Below, piece by piece: positions 35,451 through 46,573 of a stretch of 64,000 nucleotides of DNA. Positions within the stretch are counted from its first letter, which is position 1. Each line of letters starts with the position of its first letter. The position numbers were made by a program, and so were the translations under genes. The stretch is from Sesamum alatum (lineage: Eukaryota > Streptophyta > Magnoliopsida > Lamiales > Pedaliaceae), in assembly GCA_034509735.1 (NCBI GenBank), contig JACGWO010000004.1, positions 18,333,395 through 18,397,394 on the forward strand, read 5' to 3'. The notes under the pieces are model-generated. The model was not told where the DNA came from, searched no databases, and saw only the letters and a list, made by a program, of their open reading frames with translations.

Positions 35451-36156
35451 TGTTAGAATATGTGACCAGAAAGCCAATAGGTTTGGCGATTTGTAACCTA
35501 TCTGACAACTTGATGTAAATGTAATATTATTATGTGATGAATAAAATAAGTGTTCGTCACCAATGGTACCTTCTTTGTTGCGCTCATCTTACATTTGTTA
35601 AAAAACGGTGTTTAACTTATATCGCAACAAAGCCCACAGACCATGGATAACAACTCGTGCAGTTGGGCCACACATTGGATGGTGGTCATGAAACCAACTG
35701 ATTAAGAGTTGGATCTGAAACGTTCCAAGTCGAGGACCTCGAGACAGGGCATCGAGAGTCCTATTGAGACTTGCGTCAAGAGTCGTGTTCATTGGATGAG
35801 TGCCGTGTTTCATCGGCGACAGGCGTGGGACGCCTACACGATCTTGGTGGGTTGGTCGACTGGGGGTCGAGCCGACTGGACTGACACGCGGGGATCATCA
35901 TATGGATGTTTTGGAGGCTTGGTCGGTATGATTGGTTTTCCCCGGTTCCGATAGTACGGGAGTAATCCTTAGACTTGAGGGATCATGGCAGTCGCGTGCA
36001 CATGACGGCTGTATCTTGGATCTGGCGAGAGGTAATCATTCTGTAAGATGATTATCATAAGCCTTGTGTAGTGCAGTCGGAATGTGTAGCGAGGACGGTG
36101 GATTCCAAGAAGAGGATCCGTCCCCTGTCAGTATGTGACAGAGGTATCTCCTATGC
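35451..36156 (+). mobile_element. A': left part of a type A LTR
   Basis: It begins TGTTAGAATATGTGACCAG and is collinear with 4675-5377 of the solo A LTR for 706 bp. It stops at CTCCTATGC, where B2 begins. The conserved LTR core and the promoter half are not present here and should follow B2. Confidence 0.78.
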
Positions 36157-37135
36157 GTTAGAATAGGTGACCATGTAACCAATCTTGGCAGGCAAAATGT
36201 AACCTATGTCTAGACAATTTCAGTGTTTTGATAAAACTATTAATGAATAAAGAAGTGAAATTCATTCTGACATTACTTTGTTTGCGTTCACTTTACTGCT
36301 TTATCTATCTGTTCACTACTTTATTAGAGGATTAATTTAATAGGCCTAAAATAAATATTTATTTATTATATTTATTCCATTAAATTAAATTAAATTAATC
36401 GTTGAGATTGAAAGGGAGAGATGGATGGCTAGGATTTAATTTGACTAGGTCAAATACTATTTTAACTAGGACTTTGACTAGGTCAAAATCCTAGTCAAAA
36501 TAGACCTCTTTAGAGTTAGAGTTTAAAGAGGATTAAAATCCTCCTCTATATATAGTCCTAGCCTCTCACTATTTGAAAGTGATGAAATTCCAACTTACAC
36601 ACAACACACAAAAACTCGGCTCCCTCTATCCCTTCTCTCGTCCGCCCCCCTCTCTCTCACTCTCAAGAAAATACTTCTTGATTCTTTTTGTTCTTGGAAC
36701 ATTAGATCAAAAGGAGAATTAATGCCGTTAATTAATAACGTATTATTAATTCATCCTCTCCAATATTATACTTGTTCGTTCGCTAGCACGACGTGCAAGA
36801 TACGTGGGTGGATTGCTTGTTACTATTTGGAGAGTCTCAAGGACGAGACTTGGAGCAAATCAGGGAACAACGCAAGTAGCAGTTAGAAGACGAAAACGAC
36901 AATCGGTAGGTTCTGATTTAATTTTTCGTTCCTTTTATTTTTTTTCCTATGGCCTCCATGATTTATTTATGTTCTTTAATATCATGTGATACACCAAACA
37001 CCCGGGAAAGTTCAAGGGCACACCCCTTGAACGTGTTTATTTATTTTATCTAAGCATGCTTTAATTTTGTATTCAATTTTATACCGCGCTTTCTGCATTC
37101 GCGCTATTTCCCGGGACGATCCACAATCCTTTTCA
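36157..37135 (+). repeat. B2 5' LTR, internally deleted (979 bp)
   Basis: Other B LTRs are about 2.0 kb. After GTTCACTAC near 36318 the sequence jumps to TTATTAGAGGATTAATTTAA, so about 1 kb of U3 is missing. The 3' part is intact, with the hairpin GTTCAAGGG/CCCTTGAAC (37010-37018 and 37024-37032) and a TATA-like CTATATATAG near 36545. Confidence 0.85.
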
Positions 37136-37136
37136 G

Positions 37137-37148
37137 TGGTATCAGAGC
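37137..37148 (+). other. B2 primer-binding site (initiator tRNA-Met)
   Basis: TGGTATCAGAGC, one base after the LTR end, a perfect match to the consensus seen in B1, A1 and A2. Confidence 0.9.
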
Positions 37149-37236
37149 CCGGTTCGGTATATAGGCCTAGGATTCAATGTGTGTTTTAAGCATGAAACGT
37201 GTTCTTGGCATGATTTAATTAATTCTTGGTTTCTTG

Positions 37237-39467
37237 TGAAGGACAAGCGGATCCGCCCGGGAGCGCGAGCGGAAGCGAGTAAGCGAGAAATCGTGCACAA
37301 ATTTAAATCTAATTTAAATATGCGAATTCCAAGGGGTGTACCCTTGGGTGCTCAACCGGGCGTTCGATGTAGGATGTGTAAATATTGAAAACATATATTT
37401 AAACACATAGGGCATAGATATATAAATGAAATCAATCAAAGCGTAATAAACCGTTACCTTTGATTGTTTAGCATATGCTCCCGGCTACTAGCGTTGTTCC
37501 TTCTTCGGAATGCTCACGAAATCCAAACGTATGGATTCTCCAAAGGTGATCCACACCACACCGGAAGAAACACACGTTCTTCTTGCTAGAAAAGAACGGG
37601 TTTTTGGGAAGGAATCGGTTTAAGAGAAGAACACTATGAATTAGTGTTCTCTTAAACTTACTTTGTTCTTCTTCTTGATTCAAAATCAAGTGAAGAACAC
37701 AAGTGTAAGAGAGGGAGAGAGCACGAAAATTGAGAGAGAGGAGAGGATTTTTTTCTTCTCTTTTTCCTAGAAAAAGATGAATAATGAATCACTTATGCTT
37801 GGTGTTGTATATTCTAATATATATACATAATTAATGTGATTATTGGAATGTGTCTAGGTTCATCCAAGGATGTCTAGATTCATTCCAATCAATCACCATC
37901 AATTCTTCAATCAAGCCTACCAAAATTTATGGTATGATCAAATCATACCAAAAGGGAAGAGCTTTATTGGAGTTGATTTGTCTCTTTCCAAAAGAGATAA
38001 GTCAACATACCACCTATCATGAAAATATGGCTGATTTTGCTTCCTCCAAGGGAGCGTGTCGGCCATGTTTAATTAAGGAAAGAAGTCCAACTTCTTCCCA
38101 TTCCAAATTAGGCATTATTTCTCCTCTCGGGTAAAATTTAATGGACCGCGTTTTATCATAATCCAATTACGACGAACCCAATATTAAATCTAATTTATTG
38201 TCCACTTAAATTATTCCTGTTGATCTTTTAATCCAATTAAAAGATCCAACGTCTCAACATCTCAACTTTCCATATTTAATCGAAAATCCAATTTACCGAT
38301 TAAATGAAAGCCCGATACAATATCGGCCCGTCCATCCAATGGACTTTCCCTTAAGTAATCCAATTACTTATTTTATCCTTCGAGATTGACTCCAACTCGA
38401 TCTCTCAACCTCCTCGGTGATTTGTGTGTGACCCTTTAGGTTCACGCTCAGCTAGACTTGGGCCCGTGTCCCACAAGGGCCCGTTACCATGGGTGGCCGT
38501 CTAGCAACGGTCCATGGCACTAGAGACTAGGTGAATTGGCGTGAACATTTAGGCGCCGATTCCGTACGGGTACGATCCTTCCGTCTACCGTCTCCCGGCC
38601 TTAGTCTAGGGTATGGAATTGGGCGTCGGTTCCCATCCTTGACTAGGCATCTATGCTTAATACTCGAGACCACGTATGCTTCATTGCGTCGACACAGGAA
38701 ACCATTCCCTGTTCGACCAACCACTGTGGCCATATCTTCAAATAGCATGAACGTGTCTCCGAGTGCATAGGAGATACCTCTGTCACATACTGACAGGGGA
38801 CGGATCCTCTTCTTGGAATCCACCGTCCTCGTTACACATTCCGACTGCATTGGACAAGGCTTATGATAATCATTTTACAGAATGATTACCTCTCGCCAAA
38901 TCCAAGATACAGCCGTCCTGTGCACGCGACTGCCATGATTCCTCAAGTCTGAGGATTACTCCCGTACTATCGGAACCGGGGAAAACCAATCATACCGACC
39001 AAGCCTCGAAGGCTTCCATATGATGATCCCCGCGAGTCAGTTCAGTCAGCTGGACCCCAGTCGACCAACCCACCAAGATCGTGTAGGCGTCCCACGCCTG
39101 TCGCCGATGAAACACGGCACTCATCCAATGAACACGACTCTTGACGCAAGTCTCAATAGGACTCTCGATGCCCTGTCTCGAGGTCCTCGACTTGGAACGT
39201 TTCAGACCCAACTCTTAATCAGTTGGTTTCATGACCACCATCCAATGCGTGGCCCAACTGCACGAGTTGTTATCCATGGTCTGTGGGCTTTGTTGCGATA
39301 TAAGTTAAATACCATTTTAACAAATGTAAGATGAGCGCAACAAAGAAGGTACCATTGGTGACGAATACTCATCTTATTCATCACATAATAATATTACATT
39401 CACATCAAGTTGTCGGATAGGTTACAAATTGCCAAACCTATTGGCTTTCTGGTCACCTATTCCAACA
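37237..39467 (-). repeat. A1 3' LTR
   Basis: It matches the 5' LTR almost throughout by eye. The largest cluster of differences is in the first 100 bases near GAAATCGTGCACAAATTT. It keeps the 107-codon sense reading frame (38527-38850) also found in the solo LTR at 4675. Confidence 0.92.
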
Positions 39468-40265
39468 ATCTCCCACTTGACCTAAAGCCAATCACCCATT
39501 GACCTCGAACCTCTTATTCAGATGGTGAGTATGGGCAACTTGCGACATGGGCTTAGCAAGTGGATCTGCTATGTTTTCTGCGGAGCTTACTCGGTCCAAC
39601 CGAACGGCACTCCTGCTATCCATCTCTCTAAGAGATGGTAGCGTCTAAGAATATGCTTGGATCGTGATGAGATCTCGGTTCCTTTGGTAGCGCTATCGTC
39701 CCGTTGTTTTTCATAAAAGATAATTACAGGCTTAGCAATGCTAGGTACTACATCCAACCCTTCGATGTAGCTCATCAACCAAACCACTCCTTAGCAACTT
39801 CCGAAGCTGCTATGTATTCAGACTCTTTGATGGAGTCCGCTGTGGTAGCCTGCTTGGAACTCTTCCAAGCAACCACGCCACCATTAAGTCTGAACCCATA
39901 ACCAGACTGAGACTTGACATCATCGTCATCCGACTGGAAGCTAGCGTCGCTATAGCCTTTCAGTATCAACTCTCCACCGCCGTAGATCAAGAACATGTCC
40001 TTAGTCCTTTTTAGGTACTTCAGGATAGTCTTGACAGCACTCCAGCTTGTTACGCTCAAAGAGAAAGCCACATCAGGTCTAGTGCGTTGAACAGCATACT
40101 GTATGCTGCCTATGGCTGAAGCATAGGGGATGTCCAACATCCTTTTAAGCTGATCAGTCTTAGGAGACTGCTTCTTGGATAACTTAATTCCATGCCTCAT
40201 TGGAAGGAATCCTCGTTTTGAGTACTCCATCTGAATCCCTTCAAGACTTTCTCAATGTACGAGGA

Positions 40266-41747
40266 CTAGGCCATTCCTAACATCCTTCTAGACCTATCCC
40301 TGTAGATCTTGATGCCAAGGATGTAGGATGCCTCGCCCATATCCTTCATGGAGAATTGCGTTGACAACCAAGCTTTAGTGCTACCCAACATCTTAGTGTC
40401 ATTCCTAATGAGCAAGATGTCATCCACGTAAAGCACCAGAAACGCAACTGAGCTCCCACTAATCTTCTTGTATACACAAGGATCGGACTCGTTCTTGGTG
40501 AAATCATATCCCCGTATGACTTCATCAAAATGTATGTTCCAGCTTTGGGAAGCTTGTTTGAGGCCATAGATGGACCTTTGGAGACGGCAGACCTTCTGCT
40601 CTTCTCCAACAGTTGTGAAACCCTTCGGCTGATCCATATAGATCTCTTCCTCTATGAAACCGTTGAGGAAAGCCGTTTTCACATCCATCTGCCATATTTC
40701 ATAGTCATACCATGCTGCTATGGCAAGCAGTATCCGAATGGACTTGGCCATTGCTACGGGCGAGTAGGTTTCCTCAAAATCGACCCCGGGTCGTTGAGTG
40801 TAACCTTTCGCCACAAGCCTGGCTTTGAAGGTTGTAACCTCCCCGTCAGCTTCAAGCTTACGTTTGTAGACCCATTTACACCCTACGGGTTTAACCCCTT
40901 TGGGTGGATCTACTAGGGTCCAAACCTTGTTTGTACCCATCGAGTCCATCTCGGTTTTCATGGCCTCAAGCCACTTGTCCGAATCGATGTCCGACATTGC
41001 TTCTCCGTATGTCTTTGGATCATTATCCAACTGACCGGTCAGGCCCAGAAATCCATACCTATCAGGTGTATGGGATACTCTGGCCGACCTACGGAGGACT
41101 GGAACAATATCAGTGGGAAACACTGGCTCAGATGTCACTGCCGCCTCATGGGGTACCTCACTTGATTCCTCAAGGAGTACCTCATCGCGTCGACTATCCG
41201 ATGGAAGACCTTTTTCCAAGAACACTGCGTTTCGTGAGACAAAAACCTTTTGCTCGGAGGGATCATAGAAATAATACCCCGCAGTTTCTTTCAGATAGCC
41301 GATGAACCTGCATAAACTAGATCTCGAGTCCAGTTTATCTCCCACTAATCTCTTGACAGATGCGGGGCAACCCCACACTTTCAAGTGTTTGTAGGAGGCA
41401 GGCTTGCCATGCCATATCTCATATGGCGTCTGGGATACCTTTTTAGATGGCACCAAGTTCAAAACTTTGGCCGCCGTCTCAAGAGCGTATCCCCAGAAGG
41501 AAAGGGGTAGTTTGGTAAAACTCATCATGGATCGTACCATGTCCAACAAGGTCCGATTCCTCCTTTCAGACACACCATTAAGCTGCGGTGTTCCAGGAGG
41601 GGTCCACTGAGAGAGAATCCCATTCTCTTTTAGATAATCGGTGAACTCACCACTCAAATACTCTCCACCTCGGTCCGACCGAAGGGCTTTGATCTTTCGA
41701 CCGGTTTGGTTCTCTACTTCAAGTCTGTATTCCTTAAAACCTTCCAA
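40266..41747 (-). pseudogene. A1 integrase and reverse transcriptase open segment
   Basis: The longest coding piece in the window (493 codons). It starts inside the integrase core. RSDRGGEYLS (about residue 25) and NGVSERRNRT (about residue 60) carry the second Asp and the Glu of DD35E; the first Asp (HTDICGPL) is in the preceding piece. The integrase C-terminal region with WHGKPASYKHLKVWG follows, then a variable linker to about residue 225. RT begins near KWLEAMKTEMDSM and includes [30 protein letters not shown] and YVDDILLIRND. The stop after MLGMA is a CAG to TAG change. Confidence 0.9.
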
Positions 41748-42317
41748 AGGCTTCAGACTTGTACCTCATCAGGTAAACATAACCATACCGTGAGTGATCA
41801 TCGATAAAGGTTATGAAGTACGAGTACCCACCTCTAGCCTGAGTATTTAGTGGACCACAGATATCTGTATGGATCAAATCCAACAGACCACTGGCTAGTG
41901 TACTTTGTCCAACAAAGGGTTTCTTGGTCATCTTTCCCTTTAGACAGGATTCACAGGTCGGTAGGTTGTCCAAATCGTCTATTTCTAGACTCTTTGAGTC
42001 CACCAACCTTCTTATCCTATCTTTAGAGATATGACCTAACCTCGCATGCCATATCTGTGCGTTATTATGATCATCATGTTTTCGTTTGTGTTCTGCAGTC
42101 ATAATCCAATTAGACTGTTGAAGTATGTACAGACCGTTGACCAATGTACCAAGCAAATGAGAAATACCATCTTTGATAATGAAAAAAACCGTTTTTTATT
42201 GATGGTAAATTCATATCCCTCCTTATCAAGGACCGGGATGGAAACAATGTTTTTAATCATGCTAAGCACATAGAAACAGTCGTTCAGTACAATCCTAACA
42301 TGACTACTAATGGCTAA

Positions 42318-43367
42318 CTATAGTGATCCTACGGCCTCCGCAGCAACGGCCTTGCCATCGCCTAGCCTCAGGATCATCTCATCCTTGGTTAGCCTTCTGC
42401 TTCTTTGCAGTGCCTGCAAATCATTGCAGATGTGAGCACCACACCCGGTATCCAATACCCATGAAGCAGAATTAGTAATCATATTAACTTCAACCACAAA
42501 CACACCTGGGTTGGAGAGGAGTTGCGGGCACTCCCTCTTCCAATGCCCTTTCCCTTGGCAATGCATGAAGACATCACTTGCCTTGGAGCGTTGAGAACCA
42601 CGGGCCTTCCCTTTCCCTTTGCTCGGTCCAACCGGAGCATCAGGGACGCCCGGAGCGCGAGCAGGGGCCGTAACCGTCTTCCCTTTGCCCTTCTTCCTCT
42701 TCTTAAGTCCGGCCCTCTTGCCATTCGCCTTGGAGGTTGAAGCATCTCCTATCAATACCGCCGGCGCCGACTTGTGGGTCGTTGCCTCGTATTGGACCAG
42801 CATGTTGATTAACTCATGAATAAACTTCTCAAGTCCATTCATGTTGTAGTTTACAACAAACGGGTCATAGGATGGAGGAAGCGACTGGAGGATCACGTCA
42901 ATGTACGTGTCATTGTTAAGCCCAGCTTTAAGGTCTTCGAGTTTCTCCACTAGGGAGAGCATCTTGACCCCATGACTTTGTACAGACGCTCCTTCAGCAA
43001 GCTTGGTGCCAAAGAATGTTTTTGTGGCGGCATATCTAATATGCCTATCCGGAACCGCATAAACCTCGTTCATGCGGAGCATTATGGCGGAGAGGTTGTC
43101 CAGCCTCTCATACTGCTTCTGGATGTCATTAGACATCGAAGCCAGTATGATACTGCGTACTTTCCGGTTGTCCTCATGCCACTTCTCGAACGTCAAACGT
43201 TCTTCAGGCGTGGACCCTTCTGGTAAGTCACTCGGTGGCGGCTCGTCCAAGACGTAGCCTTGGTTCTCGAAATCGAGGACAATCCTCAGGTTTCTCAGCC
43301 AGTCCGAGTAGTTCGTTCCGTTGAATTTATTAGTCTCAAGAATCATGGTTAATGGGTTCTTAGACAT
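42318..43367 (-). pseudogene. A1 gag and protease open segment
   Basis: 349 codons from ATG 43367 (MSKNPLTMILETNKFNGTNY). The gag core (UBN2-like) spans about residues 15-205 and includes DVILQSLPPSYDPFVVNYNM. A basic KGKGK-rich linker and the nucleic-acid-binding knuckle near residue 275 follow. The knuckle reads FMHCQGKGHWKREC, so its first Cys is Phe (TGC to TTC), unlike A0. The protease site SWVLDTGCGAHICND is intact near residue 310. The frame ends in a nonsense TAG where A0 reads Glu. Confidence 0.9.
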
Positions 43368-44327
43368 ATCTATATTAATGAAAATGTAAAGCAGAAATTA
43401 GCAGAAGATGGTAATATTATTGTTCAAGTTGAAGACTTGGTCTTTTAGTCTTTAACCCTCCTACTATTTATACGAAAGTCCACCACTCTCAAGCGGAGTT
43501 TCGGGAAACCATTTCCTAGTGGGCTTGGGATCCACAAGCGTAATCTCCATGCCCCGCTTTTACGATTCACATGAAGAAGACCTCGTGGGAGATATCTAAT
43601 ATCATTCTCAGCAATGAGATTCCCAAGATATTTTGCCTCACCTATTCGTATGGTTCCGAAGACTCCAAGTGAACTATGTTACTCAGTGTTAGGCCCGACC
43701 CATCAACCAAATCATACCTCAAACTGTCGCCCCCCACGACTCGTGAGACAGGGAAACAGCGAGCGCAGTCTTTTAAACAATGCATCCAATGCATGTATTA
43801 ATCACAAATTAATTAAGCAAATTTAATCCAAGGAAAAATCCAATTATTCCAAAATTAAAAATGCAAAATTAATATATTTTCAGAATATTGTGCAGAAAAT
43901 ACAGAAAATCGAATTTTCCGGAAAAAGTCGAAAAACGGCACAAAACGGCCCAGCCGTTGTGCTGACCGGCCGCCCGCGCGCACAGGGCAGCGCGCGCGCG
44001 CTCTGTGCCGCGCGCTGGCAGCAACCGGCTGCGCACAGCGCGCGCGCGCCCCTGCGCGCGCGGCCGCTGCTGACTGATCCCAATTTTTTTTTTTGTTTTT
44101 CTTTTTCAAAACTGTTTCAGCATAATAACATTAATAGTATTCTGAAAATAAGCATGCAATTTTAGATCCAATCTAACAAAATTAAGCATGCCAAAAGTCC
44201 ATTAAATCCAAACAATTGAATCATCATATTATTCATATATTTATGTAATCTAACATGCCAATAAAGCCATTTAAAAGCAAGTAGATCAAGCCAAACACAT
44301 AGATCTATGCCCCTTACATCGAACCGG
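43368..44327 (-). other. A1 leader with GC-rich tract
   Basis: About 960 bp between primer site and gag, shorter than the B leaders. It holds one CACGACTCGTG motif (near 43736) and a GC-rich tract at about 43960-44085 with CG runs such as GCGCGCGCGCGC. Flanking DNA is AT-rich. Reading frames of up to 90 codons across the tract overlap on both strands and are probably compositional. Confidence 0.7.
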
Positions 44328-44339
44328 GCTCTGATACCA
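44328..44339 (-). other. A1 primer-binding site (initiator tRNA-Met)
   Basis: TGGTATCAGAGC on the minus strand, two bases inside the 5' LTR edge at 44342. Confidence 0.9.
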
Positions 44340-44341
44340 CT

Positions 44342-46573
44342 TGAAGGACAAACGGATCCGCCCGGGAGCGCGAGCGGAAGCGAGAAAGCGTGAAATTAGT
44401 GCGTAAATTTAAATCAAATTCAAAATACGCGAATTCCAAGGGGTGTACCCTTGGGTGCTCAACCGGGCGCTCGATGTAGGATGTGTAAATATTGAAAACA
44501 TATATTTAAACACATAGGGTATAGATATATAAATGAAATCAATCAAAGCGTAATAAACCGTTACCTTTGATTGTTTAGCGTATGCTCCCGGCTACTAGCG
44601 TTGTTCCTTCTCCGGAATGCTCACGAAATCCAAACGTATGGATTCTCCAAAGGTGATCCACACCACACTGGAAGAAACACACGTTCTTCTTGCTAGAAAA
44701 GAACGGGTTTTGGGAAGGAATCGGTATAAGAGAAGAACACTATGAATTAGTGTTCTCTTAAACTTACTTTGTTCTTCTTCTTGATTCAAAACCAAGTGAA
44801 GAACACAAGTGTAAGAGAGGGAGAGAGCACGAAAATTGAGATAGAGGAGAGGATTTTTTTCTTCTCTTTTTCCTAGAAAAAGATGAATAATGAATCACTT
44901 ATGCTTGGTGTTGTGTATTCTAATATATATACATAATTTAATGTGATTATTGGAATGTGTCTAGGTTCATCCAAGGATGTCTAGATTCATTCCAATCAAT
45001 CACCATCAATTCTTCAATCAAGCCTACCAAAATTTATGGTATGATCAAATCATACCAAAAGGGAAGAGCTTTATTGGAGTTGATTTGTCTCTTTTCAAAA
45101 GAGATAAGTCAACATACCACCTAGCATGAAACATGGCTGATTTTGCTTCCTCCAAGGGAGCGTGTTGGCCATGTTTAATTAAGGAATGAAGTCCAACTTC
45201 TTCCCACTCCAAATTAGGAATTATTTCTCCTCTCGGGTATAATTTAATGGACCGGGTTTTATCATAATCCAATTACGACGAACCCAATATTAAATTCAAT
45301 TTAATGTCCACTTAAATTATTCCTGTTGATCTTTTAATCCAATTAAAAGATCCAACGTCTCAACATCTCAACTTTCCATATTTAATCGAAAATCCAATTT
45401 ACCGATTAAATGAAAGCCCGATACAATATCGGCCCGTCCATCCAATGGACTTTCCCTTAAGTAATCCAATTACTTATTTTATCCTTCGAGATTGACTCCA
45501 AGTCGATCTCTCAACCTCCTCGGTGATTTGTGTGTGACCCTTTAGGTTCACCCTCAGCTAGAGTTGGGCTTGTGTCCCACAAGTGCCCGTTACCATGGGT
45601 GGCCGTCTAGCAACGGTCCATGGCTCTAGAGACTAGGTGAATTGGCGTGAACATTTAGGCGCCGATTCCGTACGGGTACGATCCTTCCGTCTACCGTCTC
45701 CCGGCCTTAGTCTAGGGTATGGAATTGGGCGTCGGTTCCCATCCTTGACTAGGCATCTATGCTTAATACTCGAGACCACGTATGCTTCATTGCGTCGACA
45801 CAGGAAACCATTCCCTGTTCGACCAACCACTGTGGCCACAGCTTCAAACAGCATGAACGTGTCTCCGAGGGCATAGGAGATACCTCTGTCACATACTGAC
45901 AGGGGACGGATCCTCTTCTTGGAATCCACCGTCCTCGCTACACTTTCCGACTGCACTGGACAAGGCTTATGATAATCCTTTTACAGAATGATTACCTCTC
46001 GCCAGATCCAAGATACAACCGTCCTGTGCACGCGACTGCCATGATTCCTCAAGTCTGAGGATTACTCCCGTACTATCGGAACCGGGGAAAACCGATCATA
46101 CCGACCAAGCCTCCAAGGCTTCCATATGATGATCCCCGTGAGTCAGTTCAGTCAGCTCGACCCCAGTCGACCAACCCATCAAGATCGTGTAGGCGTCCCA
46201 CGCCTGTCGCCGATGAAACACGGCACTCATCCAATGAACACGACTCTTGACGCAAGTCTCAATAGGACTCTCGATGCCCTGTCTCGAGGTCCTCGACTTG
46301 GAACGTTTCAGACCCAACTCTTAATCAGTTGGTTTCATGACCACTATCAAATGCGTGGCCCAACTGCACGAGTTGTTATCCATGGTCTGTGAGCTTTGTT
46401 GCGATATAAGTTAAACACCATTTTAACAAATGTAAGATGAGCGCAACAAAGAAGGTACCATTGGTGACGAATACTCATCTTATTAATCACATAATAATAT
46501 TACATTCACATCAAGTTGTCGGATAGGTTACAAATTGCCAAACCTATTGGCTTTCTGGTCACCTATTCCAACA
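44342..46573 (-). repeat. A1 5' LTR
   Basis: 2,232 bp with TG...CA ends. A TATA-like TATATATA is at 44924-44931 (minus strand). Triloop inverted repeats and the conserved core are present as in the solo A LTR. Confidence 0.92.

Larger units (their letters stand above)
39480..43367 (-). pseudogene. A1 gag-pol polyprotein, degraded
   Basis: The most complete pol in the window, with few breaks. These are a stop (GAG to TAG, 42318-42320) after protease, a frameshift before the GAG-pre-integrase piece (41734-42156), an extra A near 41740, a CAG to TAG stop at 40266-40268, and a lost base near 40230. Shorter pieces at 39775-40230 and 39587-39787 hold the end of RT and RNase H; the C-terminus is out of frame. 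Order and motifs are those of Ty1/copia. Undoing the few lesions in mind shows one continuous frame, so the parent element was probably active not long before insertion. Confidence 0.9.
37237..46573 (-). mobile_element. Element A1: full-length copia element
   Basis: A 9,337-bp minus-strand element with near-equal LTRs (37237-39467, 2,231 bp; 44342-46573, 2,232 bp) and a perfect target duplication TCTTG (37232-37236 and 46574-46578). In element order: 5' LTR, primer site 44328-44339, leader 43368-44327, gag-pol 43367 to about 39480, polypurine tract 39468-39478, 3' LTR. It lies in the leader of B2, about 90 bases past B2's primer site and in the opposite direction. Confidence 0.95.

Noticed and set aside
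45637..45876. 79-codon frame starting MNWREHLGADSVRV, antisense to the LTR, recurring in A LTRs
   Set aside because: It is the opposite-strand shadow of the 107-codon sense frame, and shared recent descent explains its openness. I list the sense frame only as a finding.
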